Below, piece after piece: positions 22,416 through 33,446 of a stretch of DNA of 64,000 nucleotides (positions within the stretch are counted from its first letter, which is position 1; every line of letters starts with the position of its first letter). The notes below the pieces were generated by a model. That model did no database searches, was not told the origin of the DNA, and worked only from the letters and a program-made list of their open reading frames with translations. The stretch lies in NCBI GenBank assembly GCA_013399695.1, contig VXAU01000195.1, positions 224,928 through 288,927 of the forward strand, read 5' to 3'. The translations under genes were made by a program, and so were the position numbers. This DNA comes from Formicarius rufipectus. Taxonomy: Eukaryota; Chordata; Aves; Passeriformes; Formicariidae.

Positions 22416-25400
22416 TTGGCCTGTCAGACCAGCCTGTGATGCAAACTCTCCACTCACCTTCATTTCCAGAGCTGCCAATGAACTGCAGGGATGGGTATCC
22501 AGAGAGATCCCTGTCCAGCAGGGCAGAGCAGGCTGTGGACAGTTCTTTTGTCAGCGACATTTCCCCAAGAAACCTTTGTTTTAGACAAAATCCATTACTC
22601 AATTTATCAATCCCTAGTCACACTTCAAACTCCTATATCCCAAATCCATGGGATAGATTAGATAAGCTTAATTTGAAATGTGAAAGCAGGATGGAAATCA
22701 TTGCTGTGCAAATTGTGTAGAGGGTGAGATTTTTTCTGTTCCGTGGCTGAGCTGGACTTCAAATGAATGAATAAAATCCATTCTGGTAGTTCCCAGTGAG
22801 GAGTACATTTCTTTGAAAAAAAGGAAAAAAAAAAAACAACCAAACCCTCCCAACACTTTATTCAACCCAGAGAGAAGCATTTTGATTTGGGGATAATTCA
22901 GCTAATTTTCTTACTCTTCAAAATAGGTCAACTTTGAAATAGAAAATGTCGCATTGAAACAGAAAGTTGATGAGAAAAGTTTAGAAAATGGGAGATTGTA
23001 TAAACATATATTTGGGAGTTTAACGAGACTGTGGATGGCAGCAAAGCATCCAGGCTATTTATAATTCAATTAGGCTCAGATTTAGGACCAGTTTTCGCTA
23101 TCTGTAAACTGCATCTCTTTTTCATGTAGAACAGTCTCCTTCCTCCATCAAAGGCCCTTCTCCCAGCTAGAGCTGGGAATATATGGCTGCAGCTGCAGTG
23201 GTAGGGCTGGAACAGGGCTGGAATGACTGTGGCTATACTGTCAGATAACTGCTGCATTTTTCTTTTCCAAGGTGTGTTCACATGGGAATTCACATTTGGG
23301 ACTGAGGTGTGGAAAACTGAGGTGTGAAAAACCAAGGTGTGACCAGCTGGAACTCTTACCAAGGAAATTTATTCCACTAACTTTCCCTTGCAAGTCTTCT
23401 CAAGGTTTTCCCTCTTTCCCCCCATTCTCCTGCAAATATGCTATAGCACATTTGGCACTAATTATTAAAAAAAAAATAAAGTCTCACAAAGTCTTCTCCT
23501 TTTGACTCTTTTGGTACCTGTCAGTGTTCCTTCACCCTGTCTCTTTGCAGCAGGTTCTGGATGTGTAAATAGTAAGTTACTTTCCATTCCCACTCTGGGG
23601 GTTGGTTTCCAAACTGTTTATTGAGTAATAAAAAGAGACAATTACAAGTCGTTGCCCAGGGATAATATGCTAATAATTTTATGACTGGACAAATGGTTGG
23701 AACAGCCCCCAGATGGTGGTAAGCAGGAAACCCGGGATCTCGTGCCACCAGAGGAGATGGACTCTCACTGCTGATGATCAAAGCTGGTGCAACAACTGTG
23801 GGCTATTAAAATTACTTTGGGGCTGGGGGGCTGGATGATCATCATGGCTTTCAGAGCAAAGGTGGTTGAGAGCTTTTAGGAAGGTGTTTAGAAGTCAGTC
23901 TTACTCGGAGTAGATGTGATGGACCACCATGACTGCTCATGTCCAAGTCCACAGGGTCAACAGCTGGAGGCTGGGGATTCCTGGGAAAACAAAGATTAAA
24001 GGGTGTTAATGCTTTCAAACAAACATGAGTCATCCCAGAGATAAGAGAGGGATTAAGTTTCTCCAGGCACTTGAGTCCTCTGAGCAGTGTCCCAGTTTTG
24101 GTGCTGCAGAGCAGAGCCAGAACCTGCTGCTGCAGGGGCACCATCAGCTTGCACCCACCTGTGTGAGGCATGTCCCACCCCTCTCACCCCAAACCCAGGG
24201 TTTAATTATTTCTATTTTAAAACCTGTATCTGTAGCTAGTTTAGTTCCCATGCAGTGAATTATTGGGGCTCCTGATGAACCCCAGGCCTCTGGGATGCTG
24301 TGGGAACAGCAGGAGCTGTGGGGGCAATAACTTCAAATTCAAAGTGTGGCCCTGACCACCAAACACGGGCATTAAAATGCTTCCAGTAGTTGCCAACGAC
24401 TCAGGTGTAAAGAACAGTGCTGAGCTCTCCTGTTTGAAACCATTCTGAGATGCTGTGTCCCACTGGCCTTCTCCAGAAGGAATTCCTACTCCTTGGGAGC
24501 AGCACATCCTATCAGCACTACATCCTTCCCACTGTGGACCTCAAGGAAGGATGGATTGAGGAGGGCCTTGGAGAGGTCTCTCTCTATCCTCCTCCCCTGA
24601 GCAGGGATGAACTTCCAGAGCAGCAGCAGATGCAGCCCTTGGAGCAGGCAGGAGGCCACGCAATGGGGAGGAGGTGTTTGCAGCTGCCAAGGTCTCCTGT
24701 TGGCACGTTAGTGGTGCAGATAAAATCTCCTAAACCGGCCTCCATCCTGCTTTACTGCCCGTTTAATGAGCAGAGGAAGGACCCGACTGTTTATTAAAAC
24801 ATTAGACAGTAAAATTTAACAATCGACAATAAAGGCTTTTGTTTTTCCATCCCTCTGATTGTCAAAGCACCAGCACATTGGGCTGGAGGGGGACCTGCCC
24901 CCAGGCTGCCTGTCCAGGGTGACAGCAGGGGCTCTGACAGGGCAGGAGGAGGATGTTGGCATCGTGGCAAATCCATCTGGAGGAGGGCAGGGGCTCATCC
25001 CTAATGGGGCTGTCTCCCAAGTGGCAGAGGACATGGAGCAGCACAGCTGTCCCCAAAGCCCTCTGCTGTTGCTGGCCAGCAGGATCAGCTCCAGATGTGG
25101 AGCTGGGTGTTCCATCACCCGCTCTCCTTCCTTCCTGCCAGAGGCCCTGGTGGAGCAAAGTTCTCCAGAGTGTTACACGCAGCCAGAGGATGGACAACCT
25201 CTGCCAGCTCTCCTGTCCTTGTAGTTGGGTGTAAAAGTATGTTCAGGCATCCACCTAGTTCTGGACAGGAAAACTGGCTCTATAGGCTTAAGAGATTTTT
25301 GTGATTTCTATGGAATTTCTCCCTGGTATCACCTTTTCATCACTGAGCTGGTTGGCTTGGCTTCTTCTGGGATCAGAGGAGAAAAACAGGACTTCCTAGG

Positions 25401-26337
25401 ATCACCCATCCTGCCTAAGGAGAGTTCAGTCAGCCTCCAGAGGGACTGACCTCTGCAGTTTCTAGTGGGGCTCTAGAGGGATTTCTGTGGATGTGTGACA
25501 TGTAGGCAGGAAAATGTGCAGAGGCAAATCTTTCTTCTAACTTTAAAATGTAGTCAGTGTGTCCTTCAGCCTCCAGCTCCTTGGGTTCCCTTGGAGAGCC
25601 CTGCAAGCACAGCAGCCCTGCTGAGGGGTGACTGGCTTCCTGTACCTTGTGGAGTTCTTGGAGCCCCGGGCAAGCCCAGAACAAGTAACCCTCAGGCTCA
25701 AGTTTCAGTCCTGGCAAAGGTTCCCATCCAAGGGGTGTCTGGTGGATCACATTGGAGGGTCAGTGCTTCGATGGAGGGGAAGCCTCCACCTTCCTTTTGT
25801 GCTGTTACGGGGTGTGAAATCCAAGTCTGGTGGGTGAGGAGCTTCTTTTGGGAGCTTTAGGCAATAGATCCGCCCCCCAGGATGGAAGACATTGCTTTGC
25901 TTGACTTGGAGGGGGAAGAGGGGCAGAAAGCACATGAGAACATATGATGAAAGGGAGAACACACCACCAGGAGAGGTCAACTGTTCATGGTCCTGGCATA
26001 AAACAATACCTGTGCACTCAGGATGTTTTGGGCACTGAACTGTTTTCTGAGTCCTCCAAAAAGGCCTTCCAGGCCATAGTTGCCACGGGGTGGGAGTGAA
26101 GGTGCTGTTGTGAACAAAAGAGCCTTCTCCAGTGGTGCCTGAGAAACAGCCATCCCTGGGCACTGAAGGCAGGGATTACATCCAGGGGTGAGTGGCAGGG
26201 CTTTTGTTGCCCTGTCCACAAATGATCTGGGAATGGGGGGCAGACAGAAACCCAAAATTTGCCAGGCATTATGCAGGGCAGTGCCAGCAGAAGCTTGACT
26301 GAAGAAGTGCAAGAGGGTTGCAATGGCTGTGTGATGA
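22416..26337. other. Intergenic sequence; AT-rich part 22850-23100
   Basis: About 3.9 kb without a recognised gene or repeat. Bases 22850-23100 are AT-rich with a TAATTCAATTAGG-type core and could be conserved non-coding sequence. Short A-runs occur near 22818 and 23466. The remainder is GC-balanced, and open frames of 60-140 codons overlap on both strands without domains. Confidence 0.35.
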
Positions 26338-26432
26338 CATAGAATCATAAAATATTCTGAGTTGGAAGGGACCTTCCAGGGCCATCAAGTCCAGTGGACT
26401 CATTGTTGCAGCTGCACATGGAGAAAACCCAG
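26338..26432 (-). mobile_element. CR1 LINE (or CR1-tailed SINE) 3' end
   Basis: On plus it reads ACATAGAATCATAAAATATT, then CTGAGTTGGAAGGGACC and CATCAAGTCCAGTGG. This is the antisense 3' end of the CR1 subfamily that also supplies the tail of songbird SINEs. No tRNA-like head follows, so CR1 is preferred. Confidence 0.75.
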
Positions 26433-27589
26433 GAGTAGCAATACCTGGCTGGTTTGAATGAGCTGGGACCTCTCTGGAAGGGGATTATAGGGGCATTACA
26501 GGCTGTTTGTGAAATGTCAGCAGCGATCACAAAGGCAGGGGAGTCAAGAAACAGAGGCTGAAACAGAGCCAGGCATGACGTGACTGGTACACCCCAGAGC
26601 AGCCTGTGATGCTCAGAGCTTGGGAGGAGTTGTGGTGCCCGTGTCTCAGGCACAAGGAAAGATGTGAGAGGAGACCACGACTGCCTGTGGTGGCAGCAGG
26701 ACCTCAGGTGACCAGGAGACCTTGATCTGAAGAGGACTGAGGGAGCAAAAGAGAGGAAGAGAGTCCTGTGTGGCTTGGAGGAGGTGGAGGTGGGGCTGGC
26801 TGGACCTGTGCTGTTGCTGTAGAGACACCCTGACCTTGGGGCTCTGCATTTGGCAGTGTGGATCTGTGGCAGCACCCAGAAAGTAGATGAATCTGGGGGT
26901 ATCAGGGCATACCTGACAAGACCCCTGTTGCCACTGTAAGACAGCAAACCCCACATTGTTCCCTGTCCTTGTCCTGGCCACTCTCATCCGGCCCCTCTGG
27001 CTCAGGGTCCTTCAAGCCAGGTAGCAGGAATGTGCCATTGTACATCACAGTGTCACCCAGGCTGCACCAGGGGACAAACTGCAGCCCTGCAAGGCTTAAA
27101 TGGACTCAACTTGCCTCCTCAGCCCTGGAAAATCTCTGTGCATCTTAAGGATTAGATCTTGACCCCAGTGAAAACAACCAAGCACTTTCCAGCCGAGTCC
27201 TGTGGGCTGAAATTTAATTCCCAGTTTTAAAGGCTCTTTAAAATCAGCTGTGATATATAACCAGTCTCCTCAGCCTCTAAATACCTCAACAAGATTGGCA
27301 GTGCTCCAGGAGGGCCATGGGCAGGATTACCAGTAAATCCAGAGGTCAGGAGAGAAGCTGGGGAGCCCAGCTGGGGCAGAGTGGAGCTGCCGAGCTGGAA
27401 TTGCCTCTGGTTGTGGCTGTGGCATGTGGAACAAGCTGGGGGGGCAGGTGAAATCCTCTGCTTTTTAACCATGACAATACTGTTGCTCTATTTCTGTTTA
27501 TGCTTGCCCGTTTGGAGGGTGTTTGTGGAGATATATTTATATACATAGACACACACACACTTCCCTCCACACAGGTACACACACCAGGA
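26433..27589. other. Intergenic sequence; short (CA)n
   Basis: No gene is recognised. A short CACACA run lies at about 27549-27560. Minus-strand open frames of 203 and 113 codons (26345-26987) are partly CR1-derived and have no domain. Confidence 0.35.
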
Positions 27590-28180
27590 TACGTGTCTTT
27601 CCTCAGCCTGCATTGCTTCATAAACTGCAAAAAAACCCAGACAAAATACTAAAATCGAGCCCCTTGTCATTGCCAAGTCGTCAGAAACCAATATTAGAGA
27701 TCCTGGACAATTTTTACCCTGAACTCTCCTCACTTCAAGATCCGGATTTAATGATTCTTCCCGTAGCTCTTTACATTCTATTATTTATAAGAAACAATGT
27801 TCTGTCCTCCCCTGACAGTATTTGCAGGGCTGCGGAAAGCAGTGCGGCAGAAAGGTGGGAGAACAATTTTGGTGATGTTTCCATAGCTACCTAGCTGCTA
27901 AATGTGGTTTATTCCATTTTAAAGTCACCCAACACACACCAGGCACACGCACACACAGAGCCTCTTGCACGCTGCACTCGCAAATCACCGACTGCAGGAC
28001 ACTAATCCCTGCTCTGCCTCTTCCAGCCTAATCTGCCACTTGTATATTTAAAGGGCTACTTGCTGCATAAATAAATGGCTGGATGTAGCAGGAGGATAAA
28101 CATATTGTTTCTTTCTTGCTCCTCTCTCCGACGTGTGTGTTCCAGTCGGTCCCTGTAATATTATTACTGGTATTTTTCCC
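27590..28180. promoter_or_regulatory. Candidate conserved non-coding element
   Basis: An AT-rich, CpG-poor block, free of recognised repeats, with many distinct transcription-factor-like cores (GGATTTAATGATTC, TTCTATTATTTATAAG, GTGGTTTATTCCATTTTA, CTGCATAAATAAATGG, ATATTATTACTGG). The texture differs from the neutral, repeat-laden DNA on either side and resembles developmental enhancers. There is no open frame compatible with a conserved exon. Function is inferred from composition only. Confidence 0.35.
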
Positions 28181-28651
28181 CGAAGTCGGAGGTAGGAGGG
28201 TGTCCTCTCGTGGTCTCTGGCATCTCTGCAGCCTCGGAGCAGCCCACGGCAAAAGGAAGGGGAAAAGGGCAGTTTTGGAACTGCGGGGGCGGTTTTAAGG
28301 GGAAACCTCTTGGGCTGGAGCTTACTGACTCTGGGCCCACGAACAAAACCAGCTCCACGTCCCCCTGGGCTGGGCAAAGGGAGAAACAGGACGCTGTGCT
28401 CGCTGTGCAGCAGAGGGGAGGGCACTCCTCGCCCAGGTTTCCAGTCCCTGGAAGGAAACAGAGACTGAGGCATGGGGAAGGGAATGGCTGGTACCAGCTT
28501 CCCAGGGCAGAGAAGTTCGTCCTGGGAAAGCGTGGATGTCTGGAGAGAGCTGTGACCCCAGGGTGCAGCTGGAGGGGAGGGAAGGGGGGCAGGAGACCTT
28601 CAGAAATTCTTAACCTGTCATTCTGGGAGCTCACAGGGCAGCTTTTCAATC

Positions 28652-29222
28652 CTGGAGCAGCACGAGGGATGCTGTGATCCCACTGCTGGAGCAGCATGAG
28701 GGATGCTGTGATCCTGTTCCTGGAGCACCACAAGGGATGCTGTGATCCTGTTCCTGGAGCAGCATGAGGGATGCTGTGATCCTGTTCCTGGAGCAGCACA
28801 AGGGATGCTGTGATCCCACTCCTGCAGCAGCACAAGGGATGCTGTGATCCCACTGCTGGAGCAGCACAAGGGATGCTGTGATCCCACTGCTGGAGCAGCA
28901 CAAGGGATGCTGTGATCCCACTGCTGGAGCAGCACGAGGGATGCTGTGATCCCACTCCTGGAGCAGCATGAGGGATGCTGTGATCCTGCTCCTGGAGCAG
29001 CACGAGGGATGCTGTGATCCTGCTCCTGGAGCAGCACGAGGGATACTGTGATCCTGCTCCTGGAGCAGCACGAGGAATGCTGTGATCCCACTCCTGGAGC
29101 AGCACGAGGGATGCTGTGATCCTGTTCCTGGAGCAGCACAAGGGATGCTGTGATCCCACTCCTGCAGCAGCACAAGGGATGCTGTGATCCCTTTCTTCCA
29201 GCAGCACAAGGGATGCTGTGAG
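28652..29222. repeat. 34-bp minisatellite, about 17 units
   Basis: Head-to-tail copies of a 34-bp unit built from CTGGAGCAGCA, CAAGGGATGCTG and TGATCC blocks, with units alternating between a CCCACT and a CTGTTC or CTGCTC variant. No unit length changes are obvious. Because 34 is not a multiple of three, a stop-free unit keeps all three minus-strand frames open. This gives overlapping frames of 392, 234 and 204 codons with a 34-residue periodicity (Cys-Cys, Gly-Ser-Gln-His and His-Ser-Ile-Pro motifs). These are artefacts of the repeat, not genes. Confidence 0.95.
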
Positions 29223-29789
29223 CACCTGGATCTTCCTGCCCCCACACCTGCTGTGCCCATTCACCAGGATCCATTGCCTGGAGGGGCTGGAGGGAGGGTG
29301 AGGAGCCTGGTGGCACCTCCACATCTCCCTCCCCTTTGGCACTGCAATGTGTGCTGTGGCAGCTCAGCCTTGGCAGTGCCCTGGGTCCTTCCCTGGCTTT
29401 GCAGGTTCCTCCCAGCCCTTCCTGCCAACCTGCAGCCTGGGCATCTGCTCCCTCTGGAGAGACCTACAGCCAGCCCAGTGCTGCCTACGTGGGGCTGAGC
29501 CCTCTCCCAGCCTGGCACCATTTTTTAAGGGCCCATGGCCTCTGGAATTAATCCCCTCTGGAATGAATGCCTCTGCAGGATGAGTTTCCCAGTGCTGCAC
29601 TGGTGGGGCTCCCGTGTGTCTCTGCAAAATGAGACAGGGAAAAGCTGGAAGCAGGACAAGAAAGAGGCACAGGCAGGGACAACAGGTGGAGAGTCCATCA
29701 GAAGAGGAAGGATGTACCTAGAAGGAATTTGCTGTCTTAAAGTTTATCTGAAAGTATATAAAATGTATATGAGGGTAATAGTCTTTACT
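29223..29789. other. Intergenic sequence
   Basis: GC-rich sequence after the minisatellite, with several short overlapping open frames and no recognisable gene or repeat. Confidence 0.35.
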
Positions 29790-29974
29790 CAGAGGCTGGG
29801 AAAGAGGGTGCCCAGAGAAGCTGTGGCTGCCCCATCCGTGGAAGTGCCCAAGGCCAGGTTGGATGGGGCTTGGAGCCACCTGGGTTGGTGGGAGGTGTCC
29901 CTGCCCGTGGCAGGGGGTGGAACGAGATGAGCTTTAAGGTCCCTTGAGACCCAAACCATCATGTGATTCTGTGA
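29790..29974 (+). mobile_element. CR1 LINE 3' end
   Basis: A sense CR1 3' end with the GCCCAGAGAAGCTGTGGCTG, CCAGGTTGGATGGGGCTTGG, CCCTGCCCGTGGCAGGGGGT and GATGAGCTTTAAGGTCCCTT blocks and an ATGTGATTCTGTGA tail. Confidence 0.9.
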
Positions 29975-30640
29975 AAAATGTTTCCCAAATTGCTTTTTGC
30001 CATAATGGGAATAGGAAAATCTCTCCTGAAGTGGATAATTTTTGTCACAATTTTTTTTTCCCTGCTGCCTGGAAAAAAAAATAAATAAAAGAGGAGTGAA
30101 AAAATGCTGCTGCAAATTGTGCTTTATTAGTGTTTGTCACCAGGTGCAGAGCAAATAAATCATCATTTGAAACCCAAAGCACCTCTGACCGACCCTCATC
30201 TGTTCATGCATCCTGTTTATTTGCTGGATCCCCCTGCTCCACAAGGTTTCCTGGGGTCTGCCAAGGTGCCAGGAATGGTTAGCCACATATCCAATCTTCT
30301 GGAATGCCTGTGCTGGACAAGGTGAGGGAGCAGGTCAGCCACACATCCAACCTCCTGGAATGCCTGTGCTGGACAAGGTGAGGGAGCAGATCCCTCCGGG
30401 ACATCACTGGGATGCAGCTCAGCTCTGTGTGCTCTGCCAGCACAGAAGCAGCGAGGCTGTGCCTGGATGGAGCTCAAATCTGGGATAACCTGGCCAAAAA
30501 CTTGGGCAGGTTTCATTGTCCCAGCTCTATTCCTTCCCAAGCACAGCCCTGGACCTTCCTGGCTAGGTGGAGAAGATGCTCCCACCTTTCTTGGTGAGCC
30601 CTTTCCATAGAGCTCAGCACTTCCTGCCATGGGTCCACAG
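29975..30640. other. Intergenic; AT-rich then GC-balanced
   Basis: Bases 29975-30180 are AT-rich, with T and A runs near 30050-30085. The remainder is GC-balanced and holds a two-copy 56-bp tandem duplication, listed separately. No gene is recognised. Confidence 0.35.
30281..30390. repeat. Two-copy 56-bp tandem duplication
   Basis: The segment starting AGCCACATATCCAATC at 30281 is repeated at 30337 as AGCCACACATCCAACC. Both copies continue through GGAATGCCTGTGCTGGACAA and GGTGAGGGAGCAG. Only a few substitutions separate the copies, so the duplication is fairly recent. Confidence 0.9.
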
Positions 30641-30766
30641 ATATTCACAGGATATTCTCAGTTGCAAGGGACCCACAGAGGTCATCCAGTCCAACTCTCA
30701 TGGGGTTTGACCCCCTGACCTTGCCATTATTAGCACCATGATCTAACCAACCGAGCCAACCCAAAC
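30641..30766 (-). mobile_element. tRNA-Ile-derived SINE (TguSINE1-like)
   Basis: Read on minus, it starts with a tRNA-like head: GGTTGGCTCGGTTGG (box A region), the TGCTAATAATGGC anticodon arm with an AAT anticodon of isoleucine type, and GGGGGTCAAACCCC in the box B / T-arm position. It continues into GAGTTGGACTGGATGACCTC, TGTGGGTCCCTTGCAACTGA and GAATATCCTGTGA, which is a CR1-type 3' tail. A tRNA-Ile head fused to a CR1 tail is the known layout of zebra-finch TguSINE1, moved by CR1 enzymes. The diverged promoter boxes argue against current activity. This is not a functional tRNA gene. Confidence 0.85.
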
Positions 30767-31017
30767 CCCTTTCCTTCCCAGTCTTGCTCCAGCTCTCAGC
30801 AGCTGCAGTGCTGCCTGTCACTGCTCCCACTGTGCTCCAAGCAGGGACTCCCTTCCCCACACCCCATTTCCCACTTGTGTTTCTCAGAGATTCCACACCT
30901 TTCTGCACCAGGAGAGCACAGGAGGTGGGTTTGGGCTGGGCTGGTGAGGGTGGCCAGGAGCTGCTCACAGCTCATCAGGCCATGGGTGGGCTCCAGAGGG
31001 GTCTGGATGAGGGTCAG
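30767..31017. other. Short spacer between SINE and CR1
   Basis: GC-balanced sequence. The last part (about 30960-31017) may already be diverged CR1. No gene is seen. Confidence 0.3.
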
Positions 31018-31925
31018 GGTTATTTATCTCACATCTTCATTAAGGACACAGCCAAAGGGATGGGGACCCTCAGCAGGTCTGCAGGTGACACCAAGCTGGG
31101 GGTGCAGTGACACACCTGCAGGACGGGGCCATCCAGAGGGACCTGGACAAGCTCCAGAAGTGGCCCCTGAGAATCTCATGGGGTTTAACAAGGCCAAGGG
31201 CTGGTGCTGCACCCGGGTCAGGACAACCCCCGGGATCAATCCAGGCTGGGGATGAGCAGATGGAGCAGCCCTGGGAGAAGGACCTGGGGGGGCTGGTGGG
31301 ACAGAGCCTGGACATGGCCCAGCCCAGAAACCCCCCGTGCCCTGGGCTGGTCCCACAGCGTGGGCAGCAGGACAGGGGGGGATTCTGCCCCTCTGCCCCC
31401 CTGCTCAGGTGAGACCCCACCTGCAGAGCTGCCCCAGCCCTGGGGAACAGCACAGGGAGGACATGGAGCTGCTGGAGAGAGTCCAGAGGAGGCACCAGGA
31501 TGGGCAGAGGATGGAGCAGCTCTGCTGGGAGGAAAGGCTGGGAGAGCTGGGATTGTCCAGCCTGGAGAAGAGAAGCTTTGGGGTGAGCTCACTGTGGCCT
31601 TGCAGTGCCTGAAGGAGCCTGAAAGAAAGATGAAGAAACTGTTTCCAAGGGCCTGGAGTGACAGGACACAGGGGAATGGCTTCCCAGTGCCAGAGGGCAG
31701 AGATAGATGGGATATTGGGAAGAAATTCTTCCATGTGAGGATGGGCAGGGAACCTGGCACAGGTTGTCCAGAGGAGCTGTGGTTGCCCCATCCCTGGAAG
31801 TGTCCAAGGCCAGGCTGGATGGGGCTTGGAGCACCCTGGGCTGGTGGAAGGGGTCCCTGTGCATGGCAGGGGGTCGAATAAGATGATCTTTAAGGTCCTT
31901 TCCACCCCAAACCATCTGTGATACT
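31018..31925 (+). mobile_element. CR1 LINE, about 900-bp 3' part
   Basis: The longest CR1 in the window. It begins in the 3' part of the coding region (TTTATCTCACATCTTCATTA, GCAGGTCTGCAGGTGACACC) and proceeds through the CATCCAGAGGGACCTGGACA, GACATGGAGCTGCTGGAGAG and GGATGGGCAGAGGATGGAGC blocks to the standard 3' end and a short tail. A plus-strand frame of 225 codons lies inside it but is not the genuine CR1 reading frame throughout, and no reverse-transcriptase core is present. Bases 31129-31337 are 208/209 identical to 49169-49377. Confidence 0.92.
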
Positions 31926-32442
31926 ACAGAAATTAAAAACTGAACCCTTATGAACAAGAACAGCAAAAGCAGCCCATAACTGCTCTTGTCCTGCACAACG
32001 TGAGCTCCAGTGGTGGGCCAAGAGACACCAGCATTGATGTTCAGTTTGTGACAAGGCACAAACACCCTCCTGGGGGACTGGCTTTGGAATTTCAGGACAT
32101 TTGTCTTTGTTGTGTTCTGTTGGCCCAGGAGGGGCTGGCAATTAATGGATTCCCTGTGGCCGTGGAGCTCTCCTGGGCCATCATGAGGTGTGATTAACAG
32201 CCAGGGCAAGAATCACCATGGCACTTCTTCCAGGACAGGCTTTGCTAGCTCTGTGCTGGCTCTCTTCCCTCTGCAGCCCCCAAGGGGCAGGTGCTGCAGG
32301 TCAGAGGGTTTGGATGGCTCTGCAGGGACAGGAGGCACCTGAAGTCTACGATGTCATTGAAGGATTGCACTGCAGGCCCCTCTCCAGCAAGGAGCAGTAA
32401 CACAGAGACATGTCTTCCTGGTTTTTGTGCCTCTTGCAACAC
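31926..32442. other. Intergenic sequence
   Basis: No gene or repeat is recognised between the CR1 and the 21-bp minisatellite. Confidence 0.35.
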
Positions 32443-32710
32443 TGGCACCAGGCTAAAAACTCACAGGACCAGGCTGAAAACTCATGGCACCAGGCTGAAA
32501 ACTCATGGGACCAGGCTAAAAACTCACGGGACCAGGCTAAAAACTCATGGCACCAGGCTGAAAACTCATGGGACAAGGCTGAAAACTCATGGCACCAGGC
32601 TGGAAACTCATGGCACCAGGCAGAAAACTCATGGGACAAGGCTGAAAACTCATGGGACCAGGCAGAAAACTCATGGCACCAGTTAGAAATCTCATGGCAC
32701 CAGGCAGAAC
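32443..32710. repeat. 21-bp minisatellite, about 12-13 units
   Basis: Tandem copies of a 21-bp unit, CTGAAAACTCATGGCACCAG-like, with units varying at CACC versus GACC or GACA, TGG versus CGG, and CTGAAA versus CTAAAA or CAGAAA. Since 21 is a multiple of three, each frame reads as a perfect 7-residue repeat, such as His-Gln-Ala-Glu-Asn-Ser-Trp on plus and Ser-His-Glu-Phe-Ser-Ala-Trp on minus. Several frames stay open, giving pseudo-proteins of 131-150 codons. I see no start context, splice structure or homology to support translation. Confidence 0.95.
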
Positions 32711-33154
32711 CCAGCCCTGCATTTCCTGCTGAGGGAAAGGGACAGGTCACAGGTCTTCTTCTCACCATCCTGAAAAACAGGAGGAGTTGCTATGGAAAGC
32801 TGCCTCCCTGCAGCAACGACACGGTGGCTGAAGCACTCCCCCAGCCCTGCTCTCTGCATTAAGGAAGGCTGAAGGATAATTGTTTGGGCTTTCTTGCTTG
32901 CCTTTTTCTTTTTCTTTAATCAGTTCAAGGTTTTACAGCTCAAATTCAAATAGGAGATTAAGAGCTTAAACAATGAAACATAAGGATGTGCTGGCATGGA
33001 TGAGCTGTCTGTCCTCCCCAGTTCACAGCCTGGGGAGAGAAATACCTGTGTCTCAGCACCACAAGCTGAGCAGCATTGCCAGGCTCCTCACTGCCTTTTT
33101 GGGAGGTCAGGCAGCTGTGCAGACCTTTGGGAAAGCTGGACAGTGACTTTAGAC
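32711..33154. other. Intergenic sequence
   Basis: A T-rich run lies near 32900-32925. No gene or repeat was recognised. Confidence 0.35.
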
Positions 33155-33446
33155 AAGAGCCTGGAATGACAGGACACAGGGGAATGGCTTCCCACTGGCA
33201 GAGGGCAGGGATAGATGGGATATTGGAATGGAATTGCTCCCTGTGAGGGTGGGCAGGCCCTGGCACGGGTTGAATCCCAGAGAAGCTGTGGCTGCCCCAT
33301 CCCTGGAAGTGTCCCAGGCCAGGCTGGATGGGACTTGGAGCGACCTGGGTCGGTGGAAGGTGCCCCTGCCCATGGCAGGGGGTGGAACAGGATGAGCTCT
33401 AAGGCCCCTTCCACCCCAAACCATTCCATGAGGATTCTGTGATTCT
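33155..33446 (+). mobile_element. CR1 LINE 3' end
   Basis: A sense CR1 with GAGCCTGGAATGACAGGACA, GATAGATGGGATATTGGAAT, CCCAGAGAAGCTGTGGCTGC and CCCTGCCCATGGCAGGGGGT blocks and a CCATTCCATGAGGATTCTGTGATTCT-type tail. Its 5' part is like the CR1 copies at 31018 and 49168. Confidence 0.92.

Noticed and set aside
28652..29222. CRISPR array
   Set aside because: The units are contiguous with no unique spacers, and the genome is vertebrate.
28164..29342. 392-codon minus-strand frame as a repeat-protein gene
   Set aside because: It is opened by the 34-bp minisatellite, which leaves all three minus frames stop-free; there is no non-repeat domain or conserved flank.
30641..30766. Functional tRNA-Ile gene
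   Set aside because: The acceptor stem is absent and the T-arm is followed by a CR1 tail, so it is a SINE.
31204..31881. 225-codon plus frame
   Set aside because: Lies wholly inside a CR1 3' part and is not a continuous CR1 protein frame.
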